From Brevundimonas sp. (lineage in GTDB: Bacteria; Pseudomonadota; Alphaproteobacteria; Caulobacterales; Caulobacteraceae): DNA of 5,763 nt. Made by a program: the position numbers and the translations under genes. How positions within the stretch are numbered: the first letter of the stretch is position 1; each line of letters opens with the position of its first letter. The notes beneath the pieces are model-generated. The model searched no databases, was not told the DNA's origin, and saw only the letters and a list, made by a program, of their open reading frames with translations. The stretch covers positions 1-5,763 of the forward strand of contig JALAGW010000298.1 of the NCBI GenBank assembly GCA_022712235.1. Reading direction: 5' to 3'. Below are positions 5,138 to 5,763 of the stretch, piece after piece.

Positions 5138-5763
5138 ATGCACCCCCTTATTGACGGCCAGACCCTATCGCGCTCCGACCTCGAGGCCCTTGCCGGGGGC
5201 AAGATCAGGACCCTCCGCGGGTGCGTTTTCGATGATGTCGATCTGTCAGGCCTGAATCTGAACGGCCTTCTGTTCGATCGCTGCAGCTTCAAGGGGACGG
5301 ACTTCACCAGCGCCCAACTCGAGGACACGCGATTTTCCGGCTGCCGCGGCGCCATGGCCAACTTCACCGCCGCCAGGCTGGACGCCTCGACCTGGAAATC
5401 CTGCGATCTCAACAATACGCGCTTCATCGGCGCCAGCCTTTCCGAGACGGTCTTCACCGGCTGCAAGCTGACGGGGGCGGATTTCTCACGATCGCGCCAT
5501 GTCGGGACGACCTTCATCGAGACCACCCTGGCGTCCGCCCGCCTGCCCGGCTTCTCCTTTCGCAAGCAGACCTTGGAGACTGTCGATTTCAGCCATGCCG
5601 ATCTTGCGGGCTGCGATTTTCGCGACGCCGTTCTGGACAACTGCAGCCTGCGCGACAGCCATCTGGTCGACGCCCGCTTCGACAACGCCGACCTGAGGGG
5701 CGCCGACCTCGGCGGCCTGCGCCTGAACGACGCCCGACGGTTCAAGGGCGCGACCATCTCCCG
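5138..5763 (+). CDS. Pentapeptide-repeat protein, Qnr/McbG-like in form (3' end outside window)
   Basis: The frame is open from ATG 5138 to the window edge (208 full codons, plus a CG that must begin an Arg codon). After a non-repeat N-terminal section (1-28), residues 29-198 form 34 consecutive pentapeptides of the A(D/N)(L/F)XX type with no insertions, predicting about 8.5 coils of a right-handed quadrilateral beta-helix. The central position is Leu or Phe except in repeat 9 (Gly71), repeat 12 (Trp86) and repeat 19 (His121). The ending LNDARRFKGATIS looks like the capping segment of such proteins, so the gene probably ends shortly beyond the window. Qnr, MfpA and McbG mimic DNA and protect gyrase; this protein shares their size and near-pure repeat form, but many pentapeptide proteins have unknown roles. 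There is no good Shine-Dalgarno sequence before the ATG and no other in-frame start upstream, so translation may be leaderless or weak. It is transcribed divergently from trbC. Confidence 0.9.
   Translation, partial: MHPLIDGQTLSRSDLEALAGGKIRTLRGCVFDDVDLSGLNLNGLLFDRCSFKGTDFTSAQLEDTRFSGCRGAMANFTAARLDASTWKSCDLNNTRFIGASLSETVFTGCKLTGADFSRSRHVGTTFIETTLASARLPGFSFRKQTLETVDFSHADLAGCDFRDAVLDNCSLRDSHLVDARFDNADLRGADLGGLRLNDARRFKGATIS
5222..5731 (+). repeat. Pentapeptide repeat domain with 15-nt / 60-nt periodicity
   Basis: Thirty-four in-frame 15-nt units encode the beta-helix. A TGC codon recurs at exact 60-nt spacing at 5222, 5282, 5342, 5402 and 5462, and again in the same register at 5642. Sixty nucleotides equal four pentapeptides, or one coil, so the DNA period follows the protein fold. 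Confidence 0.85.

Noticed and set aside
5125..5757. Minus-strand open frame of 210 codons opposite the pentapeptide gene
   Set aside because: It is the antisense of a strongly periodic, unmistakable pentapeptide-repeat coding frame.

Overview
The window comes from a high-GC, Gram-negative genome or mobile element. Codon use and the Trb protein sequences suggest an alphaproteobacterium, possibly of the Caulobacter/Brevundimonas type; that placement is inference, not proof. No rRNA, tRNA, CRISPR array, insertion sequence or transposase is visible.

Positions 1-4758 are a tightly packed minus-strand run of P-type (RP4/Ti trb-like) conjugative transfer genes. In transcription order they are trbC (pilin), trbD (small inner-membrane protein), trbE (VirB4-type ATPase), trbJ (VirB5-like periplasmic protein) and trbL (polytopic VirB6-like channel protein, cut by the left window edge). 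The genes overlap or lie within about 11 nt of each other, and most starts have a clear Shine-Dalgarno sequence, so they look like one translationally coupled operon. Together they encode part of the mating-pair-formation type IV secretion apparatus of a conjugative plasmid or integrative conjugative element. TrbC supplies the pilus, TrbD and TrbE its inner-membrane assembly and energy, TrbJ a pilus-associated component, and TrbL the inner-membrane channel. The order C-D-E-J-L is canonical, but the trbB ATPase gene usually found before trbC is absent, and no trbK lies between trbJ and trbL.

Positions 4759-5137 are a 379-nt divergent intergenic region. It contains an AT-rich island (24 G/C in 70 nt at 4801-4870) with a plausible promoter for trbC and overlapping inverted repeats. 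On the plus strand it also has a 13-codon open frame with a very good Shine-Dalgarno sequence, followed by a GC-rich hairpin.

Positions 5138-5763 (plus strand, cut by the right edge) encode an almost purely pentapeptide-repeat protein: 34 uninterrupted pentapeptides forming about 8.5 predicted coils of a right-handed quadrilateral beta-helix. Its overall form resembles the Qnr/MfpA/McbG group of DNA-mimicking gyrase-protection proteins, but its function cannot be fixed from sequence alone. Cysteines recur exactly every 20 residues (60 nt), which would stack them along one inner face of the helix.
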